A DNA stretch of 64,000 nt from Glyphotaelius pellucidus (lineage: Eukaryota > Arthropoda > Insecta > Trichoptera > Limnephilidae), in the NCBI GenBank assembly GCA_936435175.1, contig OW386557.1, forward strand, positions 22,253,423 to 22,317,422, in the 5' to 3' direction. The position numbers and the translations under genes were made by a program. Shown here piece by piece: positions 11,118 to 20,749 of this stretch (position 1 is its first letter; each line of letters begins with the position of its first letter). The notes under the pieces are model-generated. The model saw nothing but the letters and a program-made list of their open reading frames with translations, had not been told where the DNA came from and ran no database searches.

Positions 11118-11512
11118 CGTCACTTTATTTGGAAAGGGTTTTAACTTCACTTCACCTGAGATATGAGGTGTCAAAGTTTGCAAAGACGATTTTTCATGAA
11201 CTATTTACCGATTTCAAGGTTTAATCTTGTGTAAAGTTTTTTAATTGTACATATTTTAAAGGAAAATATTTAAATAGGACATTTAAGAACATTCCTAAAC
11301 TTGCAAATAGTACAAGGTTAATTACATATCCCTTATGCAATTCCAAAGAAGGCCCACGTCCTATTTAAATATTTTCCATTAAAATACGATAAACTAAAAT
11401 ACTTCAACTAAAATTGTTACAAAGATTACAAAAATTCGTCTTTGCAAACTTTGAAACCTTAAAAGATGGTAAGACGAAGTTAGAACCGTATCCAACCAAA
11501 GTGGCAAACTAT
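11118..11512. repeat. Long foldback (inverted repeat) element
   Basis: The halves are inverted copies. CAAAGTTTGCAAAGACGA (about 11172) pairs with TCGTCTTTGCAAACTTTG (about 11437), and GGAAAATATTTAAATAGGAC (about 11262) pairs with GTCCTATTTAAATATTTTCC (about 11349). The outer arms (TTTAACTTC / GAAGTTAGAA) also match. No gene lies inside. It may be a MITE, and a transcript would form a hairpin of well over 100 bp with interruptions. Confidence 0.7.
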
Positions 11513-12035
11513 AATGCGCCTCGTAACAACTACCAACTGTCAGATACAAACAAAATAGAGTGTAAGTGATGTTAGAACCTTGTAAAATGAATGATTATTT
11601 AAAGTGCTTGATGTAAGAACTTTGCCATACATATATCTACGAAAATAAAATACAGATGGTTCTGAAAATTATTTCGGATATATGTATGACCAAAACAAAT
11701 TCTTTGGCATTCAATGTCAGTTAGAACCTTATCCAAAAGAGGGGACGATTGGCTGAGCCGAAACGATAATTATATAAAATTCTCTCGATGGAAAAAAATC
11801 GCAAAGAACGCACCGAAAATTATTAAATTCTCTGTTATTTAACATGTTAGAAGCATGAAAAAATTCAGTGTATTTTTAAATCTACTTTAGATATTTGCTG
11901 AGAGATTTTGGCTCTATTTTAAAGTATTTTATTAAATATTTTCACAAATTTTCTATTAAATACAATTTTATTTTAATATCGGCCCGCTTCCTCTAATATT
12001 CGTATTAATATGTTTCCCTTTCAAATCTTATAGAC

Positions 12036-12689
12036 GGCCGGCGTGGTTAAGCGGTAAGACTCTTGACTCGCAATCTGACGGTCGCGAGATTTAGTCCCAG
12101 CGTGGAAAATAAATTTTGTTTGATTAATTTGTGTTATTTCAGAATTTAAAATAATATATAGAATTTTTTGCTGCACGTTCCGGAGTGGAAGATACTCTCA
12201 GTATTGCCATGGTGTAATAATCGTGTATTGTTTCATAGTGCTTTCACACAAATGAAGTATTGAATTCTTTAAGTCTAAACTTAAACTTTAGGGCGCACAG
12301 TTTATGCCCGCGCTGTGCAGGCGGGTTCCCTACAGAGCATCGGACCATCCCCAATAAGACCACCATTCAGAATTGAAACGTTGCTTGGAATGGCTTTAGC
12401 CGTGTTTGGTGACCAGATCTGAATAGCCAGGTACTTGGTTTTTAGATTTTCACGGCCAAGAGTATTTTTGTTATTTGTTTTTGCTAAAGGCTAAAGAAGG
12501 AGGTAGCGCAACACGGCGTAACACCCCAAAAACAAATAACGAAAAAAAAACAGGTACTTTCTCTTCCCCATCTTCCTCCCCTCCCCACTACCTTCAGCCT
12601 CACAATATACCCCAATAGGGGATGCCGTAGTCTCACTGGCTCCAGACGGGAGCAGTTGGGACTCTTCTGCGGTATTCATGTTAAAAAAA
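12036..12689 (+). mobile_element. SINE1 copy carrying two insertions
   Basis: The head GGCCGGCGTGGTTAAGCGG starts at 12036, but box B is decayed (GCGAGATTTAGTCCC). The body is interrupted by an unidentified 138-bp insertion (about 12218-12355, between TAA repeats) and by a PLE-1 fragment at 12437-12550. The 3' end is intact: TCTCACTGGCTCCAGACGGG, GGTATTCATG and A7. Confidence 0.75.
12437..12550. mobile_element. PLE-1a: short Penelope-like foldback in SINE1
   Basis: This is a 114-bp insertion bounded by the 9-bp duplication CAGGTACTT (12428-12436 and 12551-12559). It holds the outer part of the left arm (GATTTTCACGGCCAA) joined to the distal right arm (AAAGAAGGAGGTAGCGCAAC, CACCCCAAAAACAAATAACG). 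The hammerhead-like core is deleted. Confidence 0.75.
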
Positions 12690-13156
12690 CAATAATAGTT
12701 AGGAAATATTCTTAATAGGTAGGGAAAAAGGAATGGCGTAAAAAACTCACTGTCGGTAATGTAGCAGGCTGGATTGATATTCACATAGGAATTCACATAA
12801 ATGTTCCAAAACTGTACAGATTGTATGTTCACCATAAGTTATTTGAAATCTTTGCATACACATGTAATTACACTTCGAAAGTATGAACTTCACAATAATA
12901 CATTGCTTATCCGCCGAAGGTTATCTTTGCACTGACTTGCACTGTAGGTAGTGTGGGAGGTGGGTAGGAATTTCAGGAAGGACAATTATAATTCCAAACA
13001 ATATCTTCTTATTTTTGAACGCATACTACGGAGCCTTAACAATAACAAAATTAATGATTAACTTTGTACTAGTTAGTCCTTATGTTAGCGTCCCTTCCTT
13101 TTCCCAAAGGAAATGATGACCCTCATAAACCTATTACGTGAAGTTAATATCTGCAA
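12690..13156. other. Unassigned stretch
   Basis: No gene. GGGAGGTGGGTAGGAATTTC near 12953 resembles a REP-A internal block. Confidence 0.3.
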
Positions 13157-13911
13157 TCCATACTAATATTATAAATGCGAAACTGCTCGAGTTTGTTTAT
13201 GACCTTTTCACGCATAACACAATATAAAAACTTTAATAATTCTTTCACCAATATAAAGCTAAATTATATGCGCAGACTACAGGTTGTATATGATGGTAAG
13301 CTCTGGCGTTATGAAATTATAAATATAAATATATTATATTTGTTATACGTTTTCTGTCGCTAACAAAAGCGAGTTTTTGCTAACGTCAGAAAAAAATCTT
13401 TTCCATGGAAACAATGTTGATATATTTTTGGGCTCTATGCTGGTAGGCACTCAGTCTACTGGTCAGCTACTACTGCAGAAAATTTAAATATTAGAATTCG
13501 CTTTTTTTTTGGACAAGCTTGGAATAAATGTCAGATTTGAGTTCCTGTATTAAAAATATAATTCGTAACGATTATAAAGACTGAATGATAACTAGAGTAT
13601 TTTTTTATTATATTAACGAACTTCCAAATATTTAAATAAAAATAAACATCCGAAATGTTTGTAAGCGCATAAATTCCGAACGAATGAACAAAATTGGATT
13701 TTGAATTGATTTTGATTGAATTTGATTTTTTTCTTTGAGCTATAGCATTATGAAATTTAGGTGGTAGGCGAGATGTTTGAATGTAAGGGAATGAATATAT
13801 GGAATGCGGGAGGGGATGGGGGTGGGGGGGGGGGGGGAGATAATTGATAAGTGCAAGCGCTACAGTAATTTCCCGTAATACCATGCGAGCGAAGCCGCGG
13901 GGAAGAGCTAG
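13157..13911 (+). mobile_element. Helitron, non-autonomous, both ends present
   Basis: The 5' end reads TCCATACTAATATTATAAAT and lies after an A. The 3' end reads GCGAGCGAAGCCGCGGGGAAGAGCTAG and is followed by T. A TC start, CTAG end and insertion between A and T are the Helitron hallmarks. Inside are CGCTAACAAAAGCGAG and a G-rich tract (13809-13838). Compared with the relative at 48203-48564 it has about 190 extra bp near 13426-13617. No Rep/helicase gene, so it depends on an autonomous partner. Confidence 0.85.
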
Positions 13912-14114
13912 TATAAAATATACCCAAATATTTATTTAACAATATTACGGAGAATCACAATTGGGAAACACCTAACATTATTTACTCCAATATGGTTGAC
14001 GTATTATATGAAATCAAAACGCTTCTTCGATTTGTTTTTCTATTCAATTCATTGGCCACGTAGTGATTTGCCGACTACTTCAGTCTCTTCAAAACCCAAG
14101 GTCATTTTTTTATT

Positions 14115-14660
14115 TTTTTATAAAAAAAAATTATTATTATTTATTTTACACACTTTATAAATACAAGACAAAAGTCCCTATAAACTGATTTTTAGCAGTT
14201 TGTCTAACAGGTTCTTTACATTTAAAAATCTTATTTTAGTGAGTTAATAGTTACATTTTTACAATTTTATAAAGAAAAGAAAAATTATGAAAACGTAAAT
14301 TACAATTTCAAAGTCTTAAGAATAATATGTCATTTAAGCTAATACAAATAAATTCTTTCAGTAAGCCAAGTCTTCAGTAAATTCACCAATTGTTTGTTTA
14401 GGCACAGTTTTTAATTTTTACAAGTAACACATTTAAACTACTGGGAATCATGTAATTTAACGTTCTTTGTCCATATTTATTTGTATGCTTAGGTACAATT
14501 AGTCCTTCATTAAAGTTAAAGCGAGTATTATGGTTGTGTTCCAGCCTGTTTATATATAAAGGGTTATTTAAGTGCTGAAATATAATTTTGTTCCACAAAA
14601 TTGCTCTCACTGAAAGAATTTTGAGACTGATAAAAGTATGGGATATTATGCTTTTCTTTG
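14115..14660 (-). pseudogene. LINE-D C-terminal fragment, second copy
   Basis: The minus-strand frame at 14398-14610 contains NPLYINRLEHNHNTRFNFNE and GLIVPKHTNKYGQRTLNYMI, clearly the LINE-D C-terminus also seen at 8058-8315. The 3' UTR runs down to about 14115, keeps the AAACTGCTAAAAATCAGTTT hairpin and ends in an ATT-rich tail. It is 5'-truncated and decayed upstream of 14610. Confidence 0.75.
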
Positions 14661-14727
14661 TATAATTTTTTTTTAGCTAATAATTTAACCGATTAATTAC
14701 TTACTGAATTAATTACTGAAGAATTGA

Positions 14728-14778
14728 CTAGGTTCGAGAAAAATAATTTCGCTCGGGGCCCCTGTGAGGAGTTAACAT
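14728..14778 (+). repeat. REP-A / LINE-A 3'-tail remnant
   Basis: GAGAAAAATAATTT..CTCGGGGCCCCTGTGAGGAGTTAACAT corresponds to the last part of the REP-A hairpin, with substitutions. Confidence 0.45.
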
Positions 14779-15419
14779 ATTCTTGATGTCTTATTTCTAT
14801 CAGATAGAACATATGCTTGTTCATGTTCATATACCAAAAAACCTGGGCAGTAATTTTGTAGTGCGATATCATTTAGAATGTGAAAAAAACCCTCTTAAAT
14901 AAAAGCTGAAATTAAAAATGAATTTCCCCTGTGCGCCAAGTGTTCCCGAATGATAATATTTCACGGAGTAATTTCCCCGGGACGCGGGGGTGTCTTTAAC
15001 CCCCTCTTAGGGGTAGGTATTTGTTGTCTCTAAACGATAAAGAGACGGCGCGGGTACCTAATAATTAATGCGGGTTTTTATCAAGTTTTTTGTATTCCTT
15101 TTATCTGGTGGTTATTTATGGGGGAAATTTGGCAGCGTACCAATAATGGAAGGTTATATTATTATTACACTTTTTACTTCAGAATCTATGAAATATTACG
15201 CAAACTTTTAATAAAAGTTCTCCACGCAACGGAAGTTATTAAGTTTCGTACCTCGCAATTGAGATTTGCGGTGAACAGAGCGAGTTATATAGTTTGTTGA
15301 ATAAGTTTACAGCACTTTTATAAAAAATGTTAAATTACCCTTATTTTATAAATAATATGATTCTTTTAGTACCTGCTGTTATCGGAGGTGGTCTATCGTC
15401 GCAATCTGAGCCCTAATAT
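14779..15419. other. Unassigned stretch
   Basis: No gene. A GC-rich patch with a GGGGGTGTCTTTAACCCCC-like hairpin lies at about 14995-15013. Confidence 0.35.
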
Positions 15420-15703
15420 TCAATTTGGGAGGCGGGAATGGATAACCAAAACCTCTGTCATAGGTCGCCCCAAGTGGTGATGTTTAGTGATTTAGCAGGA
15501 GTGCCTGGGATCATGGGGTGATGTTTGTCTAGGTCTTGGAAGCGGATGACCGGGACACACAGAACCCTAGATTCCTACCCACCGCTTAAACCCTTTTTCC
15601 TCTCCAGAACTCTCCTCTCCTCTTTTTCCTTAAAAAAACACTCCACACAGCATCCCCAAAGATGATATAGGCCCTGAAGGAAATTATTTTTCCGGAACAA
15701 GTC
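15420..15703 (+). repeat. REP-A copy (plus), short form
   Basis: It starts CAATTTGGGAGGCGGG and keeps the AAGTGGTGATG..TTTAGCAGG block. It lacks about 170 internal bp present in the long form and reaches the CACTCCACACAGCATCCCC hairpin arm. It is truncated in the inner hairpin at about 15700. Confidence 0.7.
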
Positions 15704-15794
15704 TGCGGAACTTAACTCGTACCAGTACGATTATCAAAAGCTTAATAACCAGTCGTACTCGAACCAGTCATAAAAAAATGAATTGTGTAATCTA

Positions 15795-16978
15795 CCCATG
15801 GATGTCAAAATTGTGAGGTTTGCTGATGATACGATTCTCTTCTTCAAATCACGTAACTGGAATGATGTCCATCTAAATGCAAACAGGGGCATAACTTTTT
15901 TTACATGAAATACCGCACAAGAGTCCCAACTGCTCCCGTCTGGAGCCAGTGAGACTATGGCATCCCCAATTGGGGTATGTTGTGAGGCTGAAGGTAGTGG
16001 GGAGGGGAAGGAGATAGGGAAGAGGAAGATGGGGAAGTACCTGGCTATTCAGATCTGGTCACTAAACATGGCTAAAGCCATTTCAAGCAACGTTTCAATT
16101 CTGAATGGTGGTCTTACACCAGGGCGATACTGAGAGTATCTTCCACTCTGGAACGTGCCGCAAATATACTATTTATTATTTTAAATGAATAAATTGTGAA
16201 ATAACACAAATTAATCAAATAAAATTTATTTGCGCACGCCGGGTTCGAACCCGCGACCTTCGGATTGTGAGTCGAGAGTCTTGCCTCGGGACCACGGAGG
16301 CCGTCAACTAAAGATGGTTAGACAATAACACACTAGCAATGAATGTTACAAAAACTTTGTTTGAGTTTAGCATAAATCCTTCCTTAAGTTTCTCAGTAAA
16401 TCAAATTAAAATATGCTTACCCCCTGACAAATGCTTATATAAGTGATTGCCCTATTAGGTATATTATCTTTGACGGCAACTTAAATTGGGAATAACATTT
16501 TATCACTTCAGCAAACAAACTTAGAAATTCAAAATACTTCTTTAGACATAGTTGCCACGTTATTAACTTGAATCAACTCAAAACAATTACTATGCACTAT
16601 GTCAATCTTTAATCGAGTATCGTATTACAGCCTGGGGAGGAGTTAACGCTGCCGCCATTGATCCGACGTTTAAAGCTCAAAAACCAAATATAAAGATTAT
16701 ATTTAAACTACCGATCACAAGCAGTTCTCATACATTAAGCAACTTTATTGCAAAAATATATTAGCATACCTCTTGAAACACAAAACTACATTTGAAAATG
16801 TACAAACTGCTCGAGATACAAGATATAAGAGTATAATCTCTTACTTATCCCTTTTGCTAAAAAAACATTTTTGGCCAAAGAAATTTTAGAAACTTTTCAA
16901 CAAACCTGTACAATGTACTTCCACTGGCCATTAGAAAAAACACAAAATATTTAAAATTTAAATCTGATACCAGACCAC
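15795..16978 (+). pseudogene. LINE-E reverse-transcriptase fragment, split by SINE1
   Basis: At 15795-15896 the frame reads VKIVRFADDTILFFKSRNWN, the catalytic FADD box of a LINE reverse transcriptase (palm motif C). After the SINE1 the frame resumes with WLDNNTLAMNVTKT (about 16310), FDGNLNWE (about 16455), LIEYRITAWGG (about 16610) and finally FRNFSTNLYNVLPLAIRKN (about 16880). The order of motifs is correct for the thumb and C-terminal regions, but several frameshifts and stops are present. It is joined at its 3' end to PLE-1b. Confidence 0.75.
15897..16302 (-). mobile_element. SINE1 inserted in LINE-E
   Basis: This is a complete minus-strand SINE1. The 3' end is the T tract plus ACATGAAATACCGCACAAGAG at the left. 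The tRNA-like head ends at the right with GGTTCGAACCCGCGACC and CCACGGAGGCC. It is about 97% alike by eye to the copy at 25409-25830. No certain target duplication was found, and the LINE frame resumes directly after it. Confidence 0.85.
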
Positions 16979-17303
16979 TGGAAGACCCAAAAAAATTGAA
17001 ATCCATAAAAACACCACCAACATTAATGGAGACGACGGAGCTAAGCTCAATAGTTCTTGGTATCCAGTAATTGACGGCTACACCAAACCTAAACGCAAAA
17101 CACCATGAAGATTTTTTTTTTCGAACACCAGCTTATAGAGAAGTGGAGCTGGCAGCACGGTATCGCCTCTACATACATAATCACACACTTTCACCAATAT
17201 AATTTGCTCATATGCCCTGATGATGGACACTGTAACGCTGTCCGAATCGTTGGCTAAAGAAGGAGGTAGCGCAACACGGCATAACACCCCAAAAATAAAT
17301 AAC
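16979..17303 (+). mobile_element. PLE-1b: Penelope-like 3' fragment
   Basis: The start (TGGAAGACCC..AATTGAAATCCAT) matches the last codons of the PLE-1 protein at 34200-34254. The 3' UTR (GACGACGGAGCTAAGCTCAA) and right arm follow, ending CACCCCAAAAATAAATAAC. Its hammerhead-like core (17214-17254) carries GAATC in place of GAAAC, which should inactivate it. Confidence 0.75.
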
Positions 17304-17319
17304 TTTGGTAAAATTGTCT

Positions 17320-17800
17320 TTATTGATTTAATCCTTGTAATTTGTGTCTGAATTTATTATTGTTTTCCTCAATTTTATTTTCCATTGTGAGACTGTTGAA
17401 TGCTTTTATAGCATGGTATTTATAGTGTCTTTGTCCAAAGCTTGTATTTACCGTCGGAGTTTTTATGTTTTCTTTGTATGCTTGTCCAACTGGTCTGTTG
17501 ATGATATTTTGTGTTGCTCATCTGCCCTGATGATGGACACTGTAACGCTGTCCGAAACGTTGGCTAAAGAAGGAGGTAGCGAAACACGGCATAACACCCC
17601 AAAAACAATAACAAAAAAAAAAAAAAAAAATATTTTGTGTTTGTTGAAATTTGTTTTTTGGTCAAAACTTAAGTTTAGTAGTGCTTTAACATATAATTGG
17701 CGAATGTCTAGTACGTCACAACTGTTTAATATTTGGTTTGTATCAGTCAAGTCTATGTTTTTATTACCTTACCAGCCAAAACAGATCCAATAAAAATATA
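17320..17800 (-). pseudogene. LINE-F C-terminal fragment, split by PLE-1c
   Basis: On the minus strand, the upper part (17642-17800) encodes NSCDVLDIRQLYVKALLNLS and the lower part (17320-17503) encodes TSFGQRHYKYHAIKAFNSL before a stop at 17320. This is the LINE C-terminal pattern. The two parts join in frame only when the 114-bp PLE-1c insertion and one copy of its 12-bp duplication are removed. Confidence 0.7.
17516..17629 (+). mobile_element. PLE-1c: terminal PLE-1 insertion with A tract
   Basis: A 114-bp insertion with the 12-bp duplication ATATTTTGTGTT (17504-17515 and 17630-17641). It starts GCTCATCTGCC directly before the CTGATGA box, contains the whole hammerhead-like motif (17524-17564) and right arm, and ends in about 17 A residues. 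It contains no coding sequence. Confidence 0.85.
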
Positions 17801-18369
17801 TTATCAAAACTAACTTATAAGTATGTTGTTTTCGATGGTGCGTTGATTAAATTATCGTCTGTTATTTTAAATGTAATATTGATTTGTTATTTGTATTTTT
17901 ATAGGACGTATTTTTATTTTTATTATAAACTGCTCGTGTTTTAAAGCGTTGCTCTCAACACAGATTTTCCTAGTGAGACAGGCATAGAACATTCAAATTG
18001 TAAGTCTTGAATTAATAAAGATGAATGAATAAAAATTAAAAAAAGATAAAAGAGTGGAAAATACTTTCAGCATCACTCGGGTGAAAGATTTGGTGTCATT
18101 ATTAGTATTAACATTAGATGCAGAAAATAAGACACAGAATAAAGCCAAGAAATGTAGACATTGGATACACACTCGCACATACACACATGCACATTCACAT
18201 ACATTTATACACATACTGTAGCACTAGGTGAGGAGATCATCACGTATATGTAGGTATAATTTCCTTCTGAAGGTAGAAATTGAGTTTGAAAATATATCTA
18301 AGTCTTCATGTTTTGCAATATTTATTGTTTAATCGAGTCATTCTCGAGGTTCGTTTGAAGAAACTTGTA
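17801..18369. other. Probable LINE 3' tail, SINE1 scrap and CA-rich tract
   Basis: TCCTAGTGAGACAGGCAT and the run ATTAATAAAGATGAATGAATAAAA near 18012-18035 look like a LINE 3' end. AGAGTGGAAAATACTTTCAGCATCAC at about 18050-18080 is a SINE1 scrap. A CA/CACAT-rich microsatellite spans about 18165-18215. Confidence 0.4.
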
Positions 18370-18907
18370 AAGGGTTTTCCAACAAGTTATGATGATGATT
18401 CATTTATTATCGAGAGATGATTAATGATTTTTTATGGCCGGAATTGGATGGTATTGATCTGGATAACGTTTATTTTCAACAAGACGGCGCTAGGTCCACA
18501 CAAGCAACAATATTTTACAGGAAAAGTTTCTGGACCGTGTTTTCTCTCGAAGAGGTGATCACAATTGGACACCGAGATCTTGTGATTCAACACCTTGCGA
18601 CTTCTACCTTTGGGGCCACGTGAAAGAGAAGGTCTACACCAACAGTCCAGCGTCGATTCAAGACCTCAAAGATGGAATTCGTGAGGCTATCGAGGACATA
18701 GGATATATATATTGCGATTTGGTTATGGAAAATTTCATGAAAAGGATATGGTCCTGTAAGCGTGGTCGTGGTGGTTATTTGCCTGATATTATTTTCCACT
18801 ATTAACGGCATACCTTCTTCTTTATAATGAAATAAACATGCGATCATTTATATTAAAAAATGGCATTTTTTTAATATCAAAATAAAACCTCTTATTGGAA
18901 AACCCTT
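18370..18907 (+). mobile_element. mariner/Tc1-type element, internally deleted
   Basis: Inverted termini AAGGGTTTTCCAACAAG and CTTATTGGAAAACCCTT are flanked by TA on both sides (18368-18369 and 18908-18909). At 538 bp it is well below the 1.2-1.4 kb of a complete element: the N-terminal half of the transposase is missing. Confidence 0.85.
18417..18805 (+). pseudogene. mariner-family transposase remnant (C-terminal half)
   Basis: This encodes the second and third parts of a DDE/D transposase. YFQQDGA (near 18470) holds the second catalytic aspartate. CDFYLWGHVKEKVY (near 18595) holds the third acidic position, followed by NSPASIQDLKDGIREAIEDI. A frameshift near 18548 separates the two motifs, and the DNA-binding HTH half is absent, so it cannot encode an active enzyme. 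The frame ends at 18805 just inside the right terminal repeat. Confidence 0.85.
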
Positions 18908-19084
18908 TATTAATACGATAAGTATCGATCCAAAATGTGTCAAGGTTGCTTGTGAATTTTGGCCTTGTATTAAGATTAATTTGTTTAACTAAAAATGAAT
19001 CCTACATGTCCTACAATCCTACAGAGAGAGAGTTACCGCTTACGCGAGAGAACGCTCACAAGTTTTGCCATTTTTATTTACTTA

Positions 19085-19170
19085 AATGTCCGGTCAGTGG
19101 CTGAGATGGCATCGCGTCTACCAAGGCCTCGTACGTTCAATTCTTCGGCTGGCTAAATCCTCTTATGTTT
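19085..19170 (+). repeat. SINE3-type tRNA-like head
   Basis: GTCAGTGGCTGAGATGGCAT (box-A region) and CGTACGTTCAATTCTTCGGC (box-B region) with a matching relative on the minus strand at 44970-45160 (GTGTTCGATTCCTCGGCTGGCTC). It is too degraded for a tRNA gene. Confidence 0.5.
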
Positions 19171-19710
19171 GTCTGTAGCCCGTCTGGTCTATTTGTTAGA
19201 TTTTCGGAACCACTCGTATATTTATTTATTTAAGTTTTTATTCCAGCAGGACTGGGGTGATCCCATATCCCAATCTGCCATATTATATAGGTGACATATA
19301 TAAAGTTGTGTCTCGCTTACTATCATGGACAGAAATATTATCTAAACAGTGTTAGAAAGAGAAAACACCAAGTTTATACTCAAATCTAAGTCATTTGCAA
19401 AATAATTTAAATCTTTACCTCTATGAATCCAAAATTTCAGCCTCAATTTGATAAAAAAATGAAATTTTGAGATTTTTTTTTATTAATTATTTTCACATGA
19501 AACAACAAAAAAGTTAGTTGACAATAGTGTTTATAATACTTGCCTAATAAATTATGTATGTGTTTGTATTTTTTAATCAGTAATTTTAGTTAGAAAAAAC
19601 GTACGGCGAGCCGTTTTTTACAACGTTTTTATGTTTGCACGCAAAACAATTATATTTTTTAAATTTTATGTTTATTTTTTTTTTTAAATTTATGTTTATT
19701 TTATCACAAA
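19171..19710. other. Unassigned stretch
   Basis: AT-rich, no gene. Poly-T and ATTTT-rich runs only. Confidence 0.35.
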
Positions 19711-19990
19711 ACGTAGCGAACCCCAAGTGGTTCGCTATGTTTGGTGATTTAGCAGGGGTGCCCGGGTTCATGGGGTGAAGTTTGTCTAGGTCTTGGAGGC
19801 TGATGACCAGGACAAACTGAACCTCAGATTCCTACCCACCCCTTAAACACTTTTCGTTCACAGAACTCTCCTCTCTTTTTTTTCCTTAAAACACCCTCCA
19901 CTCAGCATCCCCAAAGATGACATAGGCCCTGAGGGAATTATTTTCCTCAGAGCCTCCTGTGTGGAGCTCATGTAAAAAAAAAAAAATTGA
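19711..19990 (+). repeat. REP-A copy (plus), short form with intact tail
   Basis: The copy contains AAGTGGTTCGCTATGTTTGG, GGTGCCCGGGTTCATGGGGT and GATTCCTACCCACCCCTTAAA. It ends with the full nested hairpin (CCTCCACTCAGCATCCCC, GGCCCTGAGG, CCTCAGAGCC, GTGTGGAG) and a TGTA10 tail. This is the cleanest 3' end of the family. Confidence 0.75.
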
Positions 19991-20749
19991 ATTATAAAAT
20001 TTCAAGGCGTATTTTATTACCTTTCCAGAGCAGTTTTTAGTTTTTGGATTCATTCAGAACTATTCAATTAATATTGATTTTATTGCAAAACGGAAATATT
20101 TTGACCCTCTGATAGAATACGATCGAGGCCTTAATCGAGGGATTAAAAAACAAATATATCTAAATATAAAACTTCCTTTCATTTCTACCGACTCTATTTT
20201 TCACAATATTTGATATTCATAGAAACAGTAAGCTCTGGATCGACTTTATATTTGGGTTTTCGACCACTCCAAGGCCTAGGCCCCTGGAGACTGCCCATTC
20301 TGCTCAGGTATTCGATGCTCCCCTGAAAAGCACTATCCTAAGTAAGGGTCTATCTTATATAGGTCGTCATGTCGGTATAAATGTAAAAGTGTTGAGACTT
20401 AAATTTCAAGCTAAAATAAAACATGAATTATTCGGCAGCCCAAATGACAACAGTTGATACTTGATTCGTCAAGTTACGAGTCATGTTTATATATTTTCTT
20501 CTTTGCAATATTTTTAATATTTAACTGGAACAAACGTCCATTTTAATGGATGCTTAGTGTAAGTTCTGAAGTTGACCGGATATCATCGCAATAACCGTAA
20601 CCGTTCGGATACTTATACAATACCGTCTAGTCTAAACAGTTGACTGGGCGACAGTTGACTCTTTTGTACAGTACAACTTTTCTGGCATATGTTGAGATTC
20701 CTTATAACTACGTACAACTAACTACACTTACGACATCAGTTGAAGGGGA
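19991..20749. other. Unassigned stretch
   Basis: No supported gene or repeat. Confidence 0.3.
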
